Part shown: one piece after another, positions 36,079-46,069 of the stretch | Position numbering within the stretch: position 1 is the first letter of the stretch | Layout of the letters: every line of letters begins with the position of its first letter | Assembly (NCBI GenBank): GCA_002221725.1 | Contig: NJFT01000177.1 | Span: 21,629 to 85,628 of the forward strand | Direction of reading: 5' to 3' | Length of the DNA stretch: 64,000 nucleotides | Source: Scedosporium boydii | Taxonomy: Eukaryota; Ascomycota; Sordariomycetes; Microascales; Microascaceae | Notes under the pieces: generated by a model | What the model was told of the DNA's origin: nothing | Database searches by the model: none | The model's input: only the letters and a program-made list of their open reading frames with translations | Made by a program: the position numbers and the translations under genes

Positions 36079-36546
36079 TTAGACCATATACCCAACAAAG
36101 ACAGCGATGGCAGCGGCCAAAGACCAAGAGAGACCAGTAGTACTGCCTCCAGAATCGCCTCCAGCGGAAGTAGTCGCCGCCGCCGGACCAGAAGCGGACG
36201 TCGCCGGACTAGAAGTGGACGCCGCGGGAGCAGAATCGGACGCAACAGGTGCAGAAGTGGGCGCGACCGGCGCAGAGCCGCCCGTTAAAGTCGTGCTTAC
36301 TCGGCTATTGTGTTGACCGTTATCATGGCCTAGGATAGAGGTATGAATAGGTACGCCGGGGACGGTGGCGGAATGACCGTGGTCGTCCTGCTCATCATGA
36401 TGAGTGCCGATCGTCTGAGCGGGAGGAGCATTGCCTACTACGGAAGTTCCGTCGTGATCATGGTCAGGGCCCTCATGGCGCCGAGCCGGGTTGGCGGCGA
36501 GAGAGAGGGCGGTAAAGAGGGTGAGAAAGATGATGGGCTTGACCAT
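36079..36546 (-). CDS. His/Asp-rich, probably GPI-anchored cell-surface protein
   Basis: 155 residues, intronless. The ATG at 36546 sits in an AAAATGG context. A signal peptide (MVKPIIFLTLFTALSLA) is followed by a region of about 60 residues rich in His, Asp and Glu (HDHDG, HHDEQDDHGH, LGHDNGQH). Then comes a Ser/Thr/Ala/Pro repeat region (about residues 85-135) resembling an O-mannosylated stalk, and a hydrophobic C-terminus (LSWSLAAAIAVFVGYMV) typical of a GPI-attachment signal. The His/Asp clusters could bind divalent metals such as Zn, Cu or Ni. No named family recognised. Location at the plasma membrane or cell wall is inferred from the signals. Confidence 0.75.
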   Translation of the reverse strand: MVKPIIFLTLFTALSLAANPARRHEGPDHDHDGTSVVGNAPPAQTIGTHHDEQDDHGHSATVPGVPIHTSILGHDNGQHNSRVSTTLTGGSAPVAPTSAPVASDSAPAASTSSPATSASGPAAATTSAGGDSGGSTTGLSWSLAAAIAVFVGYMV

Positions 36547-36716
36547 TTTGGCCGATTTTTGTTTAGTTTTGACTCTTCAAGAAAACGAGTGTGAGGGTTT
36601 CGATTTCAGCGTGAAATAGTGAACGTGAAGAGCACGCGAGGGGAAGATGGAGGAAGTTAAGGGAAAATGATTTTGTTCAATAAAAAATAAAAAGATCAGA
36701 AGAGCGGTTAAATATC
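36547..36716. other. Upstream flank of the His/Asp-rich gene
   Basis: AT-rich leader and promoter sequence; no element recognised. Confidence 0.4.
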
Positions 36717-36986
36717 ATGGGTGGCGACTCCAATGATCTTGCTCTATGGTCTGATCTGTCGTCTCCCCACCACTCGTACATCGTTGATGGCGACGGCGTC
36801 TCGCACTACTCGTGCCAGCACAGCGGCACCTTCGACGTCGGCCTCAACCAGAAGGCCGTGGCCATGAACCTCGCCGACCGCTGCTCAAAGCTGTCCGCCA
36901 CTGACGGCTTTGGAGACGGCGTCTCTGGTATAGACCCCACCACCATAGCTGCGGCACCTAACATTGAAATACTCAGTCGGCTCTGA
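36717..36986 (+). pseudogene. Possible gene fragment (89 codons), unassigned
   Basis: A GC-rich open frame inside AT-rich flanks, with protein-like composition (SYIVDGDGVSHYSCQHSG and LNQKAVAMNLADRCSKLSA). It has no signal peptide or complete domain, and the composition changes sharply at both ends. It may be the remnant of a larger gene or a small unannotated gene. Family not recognised; low confidence. Confidence 0.3.
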
Positions 36987-37386
36987 GATTTGCACAAGCA
37001 GGCTCAATGCTCCAAACATAGCGTTTTTTTGCACATACTATTGAAATTAATTCAATGTAAAGAGTGAAAGAGCTATTCTATACCCTGCACAATGTCGGTG
37101 AGCCGCAGGGTATCTATAAAGTCCGTAGAGCTTGGTAGAAAGTCATGCAGTCAAACTTGGTCGGCTTTTGGCCTAGGCATCAGCCGTTTACTCACCCTTT
37201 CCCGTAAGGCAGGCTCACATGTTTGTTGGAGTTAATGTCAGTCCGAGCACCTTCTCCAGACCACGTTGGATATTTCTGTGTCGACCCATCGCGAGCTCGG
37301 TCCCTCCAGCGATCCCATGTCCTCGTTCCACCCAAGCCGTTTGGCCAAGTCTAAAACCCTCTCTCGAGACTTGGTGTAGCCGCTCT
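36987..37386. other. Intergenic region, no gene seen
   Basis: About 400 bases between the possible fragment and the decayed minus-strand gene. Nothing recognised. Confidence 0.4.
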
Positions 37387-38311
37387 CTAGGCCTTTAGTA
37401 GATTCAACAGGATCGGGTCGAAGGCCAAAGGCGAAATTTCACGTTGTTCTAAGTCTAGTAAACAAGTAACGGCCGCTTCTAGTGTGGTCTCAAGAGCTGA
37501 TATCTCGCCATCATCTCCAAGGAGAACATTCTGTCTCATTTCCCCGGGAATAGAGTCAAATGTGATAGGCGCGCTGAGACCGTCCTCAACACCAGTGCGG
37601 ATAATGACGACAGTGAGAGACCCCAGATTCAAAATGTCGTCGTCATAGTGTTGGGCTCGGATGACAACAGCGACCGCACGAAAGAGCGGCTGAAGTATGA
37701 AAAAGTCCTGATCGCGGATAACCTTTACCGGGTCCCTGCTGATATCTAACTGCGCACACACCCTTCAAAACAGTTCATCGCTGCCAAGATCGAGATGTTT
37801 GAGAGCCTTCGTAGCATTTTGGACTTCATCGACCCTCGCGCAGAGGCTTGCATTTAATGCTTTGATTAAATCAACCATGGACTGCGAGCAAGTCTCCTCT
37901 GGAAGAGTTGTCGGCTTGGTGAAGATGACCTTGGCGAGAAACTGTCCGTATTCGATCTCGCTTCGATAGGGGGAACCACTTCTTATAAAGGTAGTTATGG
38001 AGGACAGTCAGAAGCAGCTCTGCCACAAACGGCCAATCAGCGCCTGCAACAATGGGGTCGTTCCGAAGGATGTAGAAAGGCGCGGTTCGGTTGCAATAGT
38101 CATTTGCTTCTTCCAACTCCATCTCCCGCATGTTGCTGGGATCCGTCAGGCTCTTCCCCTTCCAAGACACGTAGGTATACATCGCCGAGCGATGCCATAT
38201 GCCTCTCCGGTGCGCTGACTCCTGCTCGCCTCGAAGGTAGTGTAGAATTTCATGTCGAGATAGCGGAAGTCTTTCCGCAGAAACGCCGTAGACTGGTTCG
38301 GCCGCTGCCAT
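37387..38311 (-). pseudogene. Disrupted hypothetical gene (one frameshift, one in-frame stop)
   Basis: Minus strand. From an ATG at 38311 (CACAATGG context) about 107 coherent codons (MAAAEPVYGVSAERLPLSR, WKGKSLTDPSNMREMELEEAN) run to about 37990. There the coding signal moves into another frame (YRSEIEYGQFLAKVIFTKP and LIKALNASLCARVDEVQN) with a +1 shift. In that second frame a TGA at 37765-37767 interrupts it, after which coding resumes (LDISRDPVKVIRDQDFFILQPLFRAV) to a stop at 37387. Splicing does not obviously repair it, because the sequence between the lesions reads as protein. The family is not recognised; it looks like a lineage-specific fungal protein. Sequencing errors are an alternative explanation for the lesions. 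Confidence 0.55.
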
Positions 38312-38867
38312 TGTGGTCTGTTTATTCTGTCTGAGAGTGAACAATGAAGAAATATCGAAGGGTAGATCGCGGAAGAGGTGTAAATTTGTGGAGAACTGGA
38401 GATTGAATGTTGGTTCTTTATACCAGCTCAAGAAAGTTACGAGGACAAAGGGCCTTGTTTATACCTAGAGAATTCAACGTTATCTTGAGGTGTAATTGTA
38501 GTGTAGAGTTTACATTCATAAGGTACATATGATAGTTTTGAGCGCGTCTGTGTCGCTGACAAGATCCCTAGAGAAGTAATCCCACGTGCAATGGACATCG
38601 CGATTTAAGCTGCAAGATTTTGATATCAAGTGACAGGCCGAAGTGGCGGGCACTGCCATGACTTGGATCCATCTGGAGTGATGAATCCGATGATAGACTG
38701 TTGGGAAAGTCGACGAGGCCTGGACAACTGGACTGACTTGCCTGCTCCGCAGTTGACCAAACTATCGCCAAGAGATTAGGGAAGGTGTGCCTGTTCTCAG
38801 AAGATTCATATGATCCTACTGAAGTGGAGTCTTTTCTGCATTCTAGGAGCCTTCCTTTCTCACAAAC

Positions 38868-38898
<31 letters not shown>

Positions 38899-39420
38899 GA
38901 GTCGAGTTCTAAAGAGTCAAGGGATCAGGAAAGAACGAAAGCTATCTCGAACTATTAGATATTGCTTGCACCTGCCATAGCCCGAAGGTTGGACATCACT
39001 CTTTCCTCCCCACTCTCCAACAGATGCAATAGGCCAAAAGGTTAGGAAAGTGTCATGACCGATCCAGCCGAAAGAGGTGTTCAGTTTATTGCTCTTGTCT
39101 CGTAGGTCCAAGTTCCAACTTCCGATTCCAACCCTCAAGTTCCCTCTCTCCTCCAGTTCCTTCTAGGAAAGACTTAATCTAGACACATCGGTGGACCTCA
39201 ATTTCAAGTGATTCAGTCTTACCACGTTAGTTTGGGTGATTTGTATCCCTGAGTACCTCAGCATCTCAAGTATAAAAAGGAGCTTTCCCTCTCTCTCCCA
39301 TTTCCAACTCTCTCAGTTTTCATTTTTCAAGTCCCACCTCCCAAGAAGGAATCCAGTTTCCATCGTATCTCTCCGTTGCCTGTCCTAAGCCTATGTTATA
39401 CAATTCTCTTGTTTCAGTAA
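38312..39420. other. Region between two divergent decayed genes
   Basis: About 1.1 kb without a gene. It contains a CT microsatellite (38868-38894) and, near 39270-39340, a TATAAAA-like sequence followed by CT-rich leader sequence in the plus direction. Confidence 0.5.
38868..38894 (+). repeat. (CT)n microsatellite
   Basis: 27-base run of CT dinucleotides. Confidence 0.9.
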
Positions 39421-40393
39421 TGTCACAACCGCTCATTTCTCCTGCTCAATACGAGCAACATTCGGCGAAGGGCGCATAGCTGCACAAGGAGCTGATCGAT
39501 AACACCCACGAAGACGGACCCACGTTCATTTCCTTGCCCGAGAGATACGATACTGCTCCCGCTCATGGATCCTCGGCTTCCATCGTCTCGATCGTCTATC
39601 GTGTGCATGTTGATTGTGCAGCGTATCCCGACCACCAATTAATATGACCAACCCAAAGATAGCCCGTGCGCTTTACGAGGAGTTAGCGGCCAAGGGCCGA
39701 AGGGTCCAAGAGGAGCTTAACATCAGTATCAAGGAAAGGGGGTACATACACACCCCTGAAGGAGATCGCACCGGGCTACGATACCATTCTCGATCCACCA
39801 GAACTGCCAGGGATCAGCGACCTCCATCAAGTCAAGCTTGAGGACGCAGAAGAACTGGACGACCAGTATATCCTCGTACAAGTCTACAACCCAACAGGGA
39901 ATCCCCTAGAGCCGGCATACCAGAACTACATCCACAAGGAAGGCCGTGCGATCCTCTGCATCTGCAATTATGCAGAGAGGGATGTATTGTCCGGGCGCCC
40001 AGAGAGGATATACTGGTCGGACTTAATGGCTGTGGTATTTTCGACGGCAATGGCTGTGAGCGGGGGAGATGTCAAAGAGCTAGCGAGGGTCTGGAGACTA
40101 TGTGTCAGGAACGAGACAACTCTAAGCCTGATACGCGATATTCACTGTCGACAGAATCCACCGCAACCCTGGGTGGACGTTTGATTACTCCTAGCGACGA
40201 TGACTTTCTCCCCTTGCTCGCGGTTGAAAATGTCAAAGGGGTGGTAAGGATGCTGGCTGCTTACCCAAACATGTTTGGGTGTAAGGCTATCTCGAGAGTA
40301 AGAGTGTTTGATGATGTCCATGTGTTAGTCCCTGAAGAGCTTGGGCAGAGGGCCGTCTCTGTAACGCTGATGAAGGCGCCGAGGAAGAACTGA
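39421..40393 (+). pseudogene. Disrupted hypothetical gene (stop and frameshifts)
   Basis: From the ATG at 39421 (MSQPLISPAQYEQHSAKGA) an in-frame TAG appears at 39478. Protein-like sequence continues in pieces. MTNPKIARALYEELAAKGR lies in a second frame. After a shift around 39732-39758, which contains a GGGGG run, a third frame gives KEIAPGYDTILDPPELPG, YILVQVYNPTGNPLEPAYQ and RIYWSDLMAVVFSTAMAV. Around 40150-40190 the signal shifts again to ITPSDDDFLPLLAVENVKG and ends at 40393. The pieces resemble a fungal hypothetical-protein family of unknown function that I recall only by pattern. Undetected introns could explain one shift but not the stop. It faces away from the decayed gene at 37387-38311. 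Confidence 0.5.
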
Positions 40394-41106
40394 TTTGGGG
40401 GAGGTCAAGTATAACATACATCTTGGAATCAAGGAGCGCTTTATATTTGCTGTGGCTTCTAAATGTTCACGAATGTACAGACTTGGTTCACGGAATGGAA
40501 TGTAGCTAGGTTCGGAGGTGCAATTAATTGAGTTTTGGGCGGCCTGCAGACTTAGGGAGGAGAGGGCGTGGTTGTTTTACCAATCTAAATCAATCTGTCA
40601 TGAAAACCATCCCGATGCTGATAATTGTGTGTCTCTGTATGTGTGCGCATTCTGTTGATTCCTGTCCCATAGACTTTTCGTTCCGAGGCCGCCCCAGAGC
40701 CGACAGGCTCCAGCCTCTCGGGGGCTGAACCAACCCCTCCGAGCTGAGGCTGAGTCGGATCATTGGTCTGGTCATCTTTTGTACCTTGCGGGCCCCAACT
40801 CCGCTGTCGTCCGTTTCGCCACTGGAGGCAGCAGTGGATGAATTCTTGAACTGAATGGAAACTTGCCGTCGCCAACATTCTTTCTCTTAAAACTAAACCT
40901 GAGGATATTCCCTTCATTTAGATATCTGTTATTTTCCGCTGGCTGCTAGATTACCTCAATCTACGGGAGACGTCTACGGCTCTCCGAAGTAGCCCCGTTA
41001 TCCCCTCCTGGGTCTTACCCACCTTTCGCTTCGATTCCGGCGAACGTACGCCCGACAACTCCACGCCATTCCCTCGGATTTTGACCATCATTTTTCAACG
41101 GCAAAA
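40394..41106. other. Intergenic region, no gene seen
   Basis: About 0.7 kb; the 3' part is the promoter and leader of the gene at 41107. Confidence 0.45.
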
Positions 41107-42044
41107 ATGGCAGGTGATTTGAATTGTTCGAGGAGGCGCCTTCGGGAGGAAGAAGAAGATCTAGCTACCTATGGCTCCTCCAGCTTTGGCGAGCATCGAA
41201 ACGTACGATCTCGGTTATTCGTTTGACTCCGCGAATGCACCGTGAAGATCTAACGGGTTCTTCTTAGAAACGAGTCATGTCTGGGACTCCGACGTCTGCG
41301 AAGCGGTGGGCCGGGTCCCCAGTGTACCCGTTGAATTCGACCGCGTCCGACTTTCTCGACTCCGTGGCCCCCGAGAGCGAAAATCCCCGCGAAGCCGAGG
41401 ATACCTGCATGGACATGGATGGACAATCTCCTGAGCCAACCGATCAGCCGAGCGACGCTCTCGACCCCTTCTCGCTCACACCCGATCCCGCAGCGGTGAA
41501 TCTAGCGGGCCGTGTTCCCACGCCGATTCAACCTAGATTCAGGAATCAAGTGAGGGGTGGTGCACATTGGGAAACATCCGACCTGCACCACCCCAACGGC
41601 GTCGACAACATGGGCCACCATCAATGCGGACTCGATTCGTTCGACGAGTCCGTACCGCGCACCACGGAGTCCGAGGAGTGGAACAATGTTCGGAACAGGC
41701 GGCTTCCTTCGCCCATCAGCGAGGGCGAGGATGGCTCTTCCAACGCGGGTCTTGATGGCGGGTTCACGACACACTTGGCGGACAGGCTCGCGTCTCAAGT
41801 ATCCATATCGAGTCCCGAGGAGAATCCCGGTGTTGAACCAGGCATGCCCGTACCTATTGATGTTGCCGATGTTCCGACGACCCCCCCACAAAGCCGCAGG
41901 GGACACATCCGATCACGACATACGATCAACTCGTGGACGTGGCAGCCAGGCATGAAGAAGACGTTTAGTATGGGATACAGAACCGACTGCGAAAAGTGCA
42001 GGCTAAAAGTCCCCGGCCACTTTAACCACATTATCATCTCTTAG
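41107..42044 (+). CDS. Conserved hypothetical protein with PGMKKTFSMGYRxDCEKC C-terminus
   Basis: Two exons, 41107..41202 and 41268..42044, encode 290 residues. The 65-nt intron has GTACG/TTAG borders and a CTAAC branch point and keeps frame (GEHRN joined to KRVMSGTPTSAKR). The bulk is acidic, Ser/Pro-rich and probably disordered, with many SP/TP sites (SPEP, LPSPISEGED, TPPQS) that could be kinase targets. The C-terminal about 45 residues (WTWQPGMKKTFSMGYRTDC, EKCRLKVPGHFNHIIIS) are dense and include a CxxC; I recall this ending as conserved among filamentous ascomycetes but cannot give a function. No signal peptide or membrane helix; a nuclear or cytoplasmic regulator is possible. Confidence 0.78.
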
Positions 42045-42997
42045 CTAAAGGGCCGATTGTTTCGCGTGGATGGTCGACTCCGAGCTCGCTGTCCTGCCAT
42101 CGCCATCGCCCTCGAGACTGAACCTCGGTCGAGGTTTACTTATCGAACTAACTTCTGGTGATAGCCTTGCCTCTACCTTTTCCTATTGTTTCTTCTTTGC
42201 GGACCTTTTGAACTCTCTTCTCCGGCAGCAGGCGTTATCAGCGGCGTTTTTATACCTATTTATGGGATGCTAGTTTTCTTTCGGATGGATCGTTTGCTTA
42301 GATTGGATGTCTGCTCTACGGGATGACGTGGAACGTCTCCCCCAAAAACGTTCCTTAGATTATTTCCTACTTGTTTCTAGATTGACCATATACCCCGTCT
42401 TCCTTTGTTTCGAAAGGAGGACGATCCTGCCTTGGACGGCTTTTTCTTTTCTTTTCATTCTTCTCTTGCATTTCTCCGAAACGTTCTTACAGAGATACAT
42501 AGTAAATATACAATTAAATGCTATTTAATGACAGCGAAGAACATTACCAAGAATGCTTGTGATAACGGCTGAGGGTTATGATGCTCGCTGGTAACCACAC
42601 GAGCGGACCAACCCACAACCAGAGACATTCGCAAGGATGCCAGAGGAAGATCCTGGAGAAAACAAGGTGATACGGATGGGAGATGGCAATGGCCAGCAGA
42701 GATCGAGAAAAGAGAGTGAAGTTTGTGGTAAAGAGTACCGGTCAAGGTACACTGGGATGCAATGTATTATATGAGAGGGTGGATGTTTTCTTCCAAGTGC
42801 AATGCACATCCCAGACGCCGTCTAATGTAGCCAGTCTACATACACAGGAATAGATTCTATAATACAGCCGTCGTACTCGTCACACACAATCTCCTCCTCC
42901 ACCTGTACTTTCTCAACCAACTTGTAGAGTCCCCGAGTTTTCGACTCTCATTCCGCACCAGAATATTTTGAGTTTTTCCCTCCTCCTCCCGCCGAAC
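42045..42997. other. Convergent 3' intergenic region
   Basis: 3' flanks of the genes at 41107 and 42998. No gene seen. Confidence 0.5.
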
Positions 42998-43850
42998 TCA
43001 CCAGACCTTCCACCAGCTCTTCCCAGAGCTCTCTGGCTTCGCCGCTCCCGCTCCCGCTCCAGCACCCAGCTGATCCAACGGACCGCCCTTCCCTTGACTC
43101 GCCTTCTCCTGCTCAAAAGCCCCCTTGACCTTATTCCTCAGCTCCTCCGCCTGGGCGGGCGAGACGCCCGTCTGCTGCGCCTTAACCTGGGCGTCGACCT
43201 GATCCCATATCGACTGGGACTTATCCTTCTGCTCCTGTGTCGCGGGGCCGGAGAGGAGAGGGGGTAGCCTCTGTCCCGTCCTGTCGGCTTCCCTGATAGC
43301 CTCCTCAACAAGGCGAGTCTGCTCGTCAGTGGCGGAGCCATTGAGGAAAGCCAGACGTGCGGACGCGAGTGTGTCGTGCTCGATTCGTTTCTGGGCTTGC
43401 ATGAAGTCTTCGCGACGTTTGCGGTTATACTTGAGCATGTCCATGACGGCATAAACGCTGAAGACACCAGCAATTACTGTTGCATACGTTAGTTACTTCT
43501 TTTTCCTTCCTCTCCTTCCTCTGTTCCCCAGTTGTCCTTTCCAAAATCACGCCATATAAAATGAGCCAGCGCATACCCGTAAACCCAATTAACCCAGCCA
43601 ACGTAGCCTTATGCATGACATCAAACACCTTCCTACCACCCTCCGTTATCCGATCGTATCTCGAAAGCGGCGCGCTCCTCGCGGCCAGATGCGCAGCCCT
43701 TAACCGCGCCACCCGCTGCTCGAGAGTCTCGCCGACGGGGCCGGGGCCGCCGGCATTGGACGCCGCCGAAGTCTTGGATTTCGGCTGCGGTGTCGTCGAC
43801 GTGAAGCGCGTAGCATCGCTGACGCTCCGAGGACCTGATCGGGAGGCCAT
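42998..43850 (-). CDS. Putative COX14-like cytochrome oxidase assembly protein
   Basis: Two exons on the minus strand, 43577..43850 and 42998..43476, encode 250 residues. The N-terminus is basic and Ser/Thr-rich (MASRSGPRSVSDATRF), consistent with mitochondrial targeting. Then GGRKVFDVMHKATLAGLIGF spans the splice junction into one transmembrane segment (GLIGFTVIAGVFSVYAVM), followed by DMLKYNRKRREDFMQAQKR. The rest is a charged helical, coiled-coil-like region and a Gly/Ala-rich tail ending SSGKSWWKVW. The helix and its flanks resemble the COX14-type assembly domain of filamentous fungi, so a mitochondrial inner-membrane role is likely. The name is tentative; the gene model is firm. It shares a divergent promoter with eL13. 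Confidence 0.72.
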
Positions 43851-44398
43851 TGTGAGTTGTTTCGAGGAGGAGAACCTTAAAATTGGAGAAAACGAGGGCG
43901 GGGTCTCCTTCAAAAGGCCAAGTTTTTCTGTTCGTTCTTCCTCGAGGACCCTCGAATCACTGCAACAGAAAATGTCATGAGATTTTGCTTAGCCAAGCTA
44001 ATTCGCGAGAAGTTCCGCTGGGGCAGCGCGGAGACCCGGGAAGTTCTTCGGGAATTTGTCGGGTGATGTGTTGAGGCTGGAACTCAAGCCAGCCACTGAG
44101 AGTGTGGCGGTGATCAAAAGAAAAGAATTTCCAACCTGAAATTTTGAATTATTCCCGCCTCACGTGATGAGGCAATCCTACCCCAAGTCGCCTAAGCCGC
44201 TGTGAGGGACCCCACTTTCGCAGCAAGCACAAGGAAAAGAAAAAACAAGATACGTACCCGCATAGGGTTTCAAGCCCACCAAAGAATTTGCGTCGAGGCG
44301 GACTGAACATCAAATCTAATCTTCGAACCTTTCCAATTGCCCTCCCGACATCACCACCACACCTCCCACGACAGAGTGATTGATCGTGAACCGGCACA
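43851..44398. promoter_or_regulatory. Divergent promoter, COX14-like gene / eL13
   Basis: 548 bp between divergent starts. It contains TCACGTGA (44160-44167) embedded in the inverted repeat CCTCACGTGATGAGG (44158-44172), a bHLH (Cbf1-type) binding sequence. That site lies about 230 bp from the eL13 ATG and about 310 bp from the other start. Confidence 0.5.
44160..44167. promoter_or_regulatory. TCACGTGA E-box in the eL13 promoter
   Basis: Palindromic CACGTG core with extended TCA/TGA arms, matching the Cbf1-type bHLH site. Cbf1 contributes to ribosomal-protein promoters in some yeasts; use here is inference. Confidence 0.45.
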
Positions 44399-45485
44399 AT
44401 GGTACGAAGACGTCGATGAATCCCTTTCTATTCCTTCGGGCCTTCGAGGATTTACATTCTAACCTGCTTCTTTTTCATCGTGTAGGCGATCAAGCACAAC
44501 CAGAAGCTTATCAGCACCCGTAAGCATCGACCCCTTCACCCGCAATATTGGGACACATCCAAGAGGATGAAAGGTTTTTGGTAGTTATAGATGGCCTAAC
44601 GCGTGGAATACAGATCTCCGAAAGGACTGGCAACGTCGGGTTCGATGCCACTTCGATCAGGTACGATGACCAAAAAAAGTCGCGAATCCGAACACCCGTC
44701 AAAGACAAAATATCTCGACGAGGCGGACAGACGCATTTAGCAAAGCCGAAGAAACCTGTCTTTCTAACGTGATGGAATCTATAGCCCGGTGCCAAGGTCA
44801 GGCGTCGGGACGCCCGTAGGGCCAAGGCTGCCGCCGTCGCCCCTCGTCCCGTCGACCTTCTCCGACCTATTGTGCGATGCCCTACCGTCAAGCACAACCG
44901 CCGTGCCAGGGCTGGCCGCGGTTTCTCTCTTGAGGAGCTCAAGGTATGCTCGCAATTTTTGCTTTGCTTTCTTTTTGGACCGATCTATCAATTGGGTGAC
45001 TTTGGCAATGCGCCATTGTATCTTCTCATGATAATCGGTCCCAAAATCGGATGAGCAAGGGATGTTTTGAAACTGACTTGGAAAAAAAGGCTGCCGGTGT
45101 CCCCCGCCTCTACGCCCCCACGATCGGTATCGCCGTCGATCACCGCCGCCAGAACATCTCCGAGGAGTCCCTCGCCGCCAACGTCGCCCGCTTGAAGGAG
45201 TACCTTGCTCGCGTTATCGTCCTGCCCCGCAGGTCCAACGCCCCCAAGAAGGGCGACACCAAGGCCGACCTCTCCAAGGTTGATCTCGTCTCTTCCCTCG
45301 CCTCCGCCATCCCCATCGTCTCCTCCGACAAGACCATCAAGGAGATCAGCAAGGCCGACCTCCCCAAGGCCATCGAGGGTGGTGCTTACAGGAAGCTCAG
45401 GCTCGCCCGCAGCGACGCCAGGTTGGCTGGTGTCAGGGAGAAGCGCATCAGGGATAAGGCCGAGGCCGAGGCTGCCAAGAAATAA
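44399..45485 (+). CDS. RPL13: Cytosolic ribosomal protein eL13
   Basis: Five exons, 44399..44401, 44486..44519, 44614..44660, 44785..44943 and 45090..45485, encode 212 residues, the normal eL13 length. The first coding exon is only the ATG, separated from [18 protein letters not shown] by an 84-nt intron. Family blocks include [55 protein letters not shown] and [20 protein letters not shown]. It is a structural protein of the 60S subunit. All four introns are GT-AG and conserve frame. The intron-rich 5' end is typical of ribosomal-protein genes in filamentous fungi. The C-terminal Lys/Glu/Ala helix ([16 protein letters not shown]) fits the family. Confidence 0.95.
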
Positions 45486-46069
45486 AAAAAGAAGAGAAAA
45501 AGAAGGAGAGAGAGGAGCTGGAAACGACAACGACAGGAAGGTAGCGGTAGGCCCCGGAGTTGTGTGTTTTTATTTTTTTATTTTTTTGCCCAAGACAGGC
45601 AATGGTATCGAGGTTTTATATCCTTTCACCAAAGAGAGAAAGAAACAAATAACATCAAAACAGAATACCTGCATGGACAACTTGGGGATTCTTTCACTAC
45701 TGGGAGTCTTGTGTTGTCTTTTTGTGTCTGCCGGTCTCTTTTTTGTCTTTTCTCTTTTTCCCTAAATCTTCTCCTGCTTGCTTGCTGCTACTCTTCTTGA
45801 GAACAAAAAAGGTTACGGAACATGGAAAGGCCGGGAATGGTATGAGAGCCCCCTTGGTAGTTTAATGACAGTGCCAAGGCAAGGGTGAACCACAAAATAC
45901 AAACGCATTAGAGACTAAAACTCGCATTGTCTTTTCTCTTAATTTCTTTTTCTTACTCACTATGGGCCTTGCAGTGAAGGCTAACATCCGACGACGACGT
46001 CGACTCTCAGTTAAGCCTCGTAGAGGGTACCTTCTCTTTTTTTTTTGGTATCAAAGCTGGTCCATGTCC
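45486..46069. other. Convergent 3' intergenic region
   Basis: 3' flanks of eL13 and of the armadillo gene; T-rich tracts. No gene seen. Confidence 0.5.

Noticed and set aside
38868..38894. Array-like repeat
   Set aside because: Plain CT dinucleotide microsatellite, not spaced repeats; CRISPR arrays are also not expected in a fungal nucleus.
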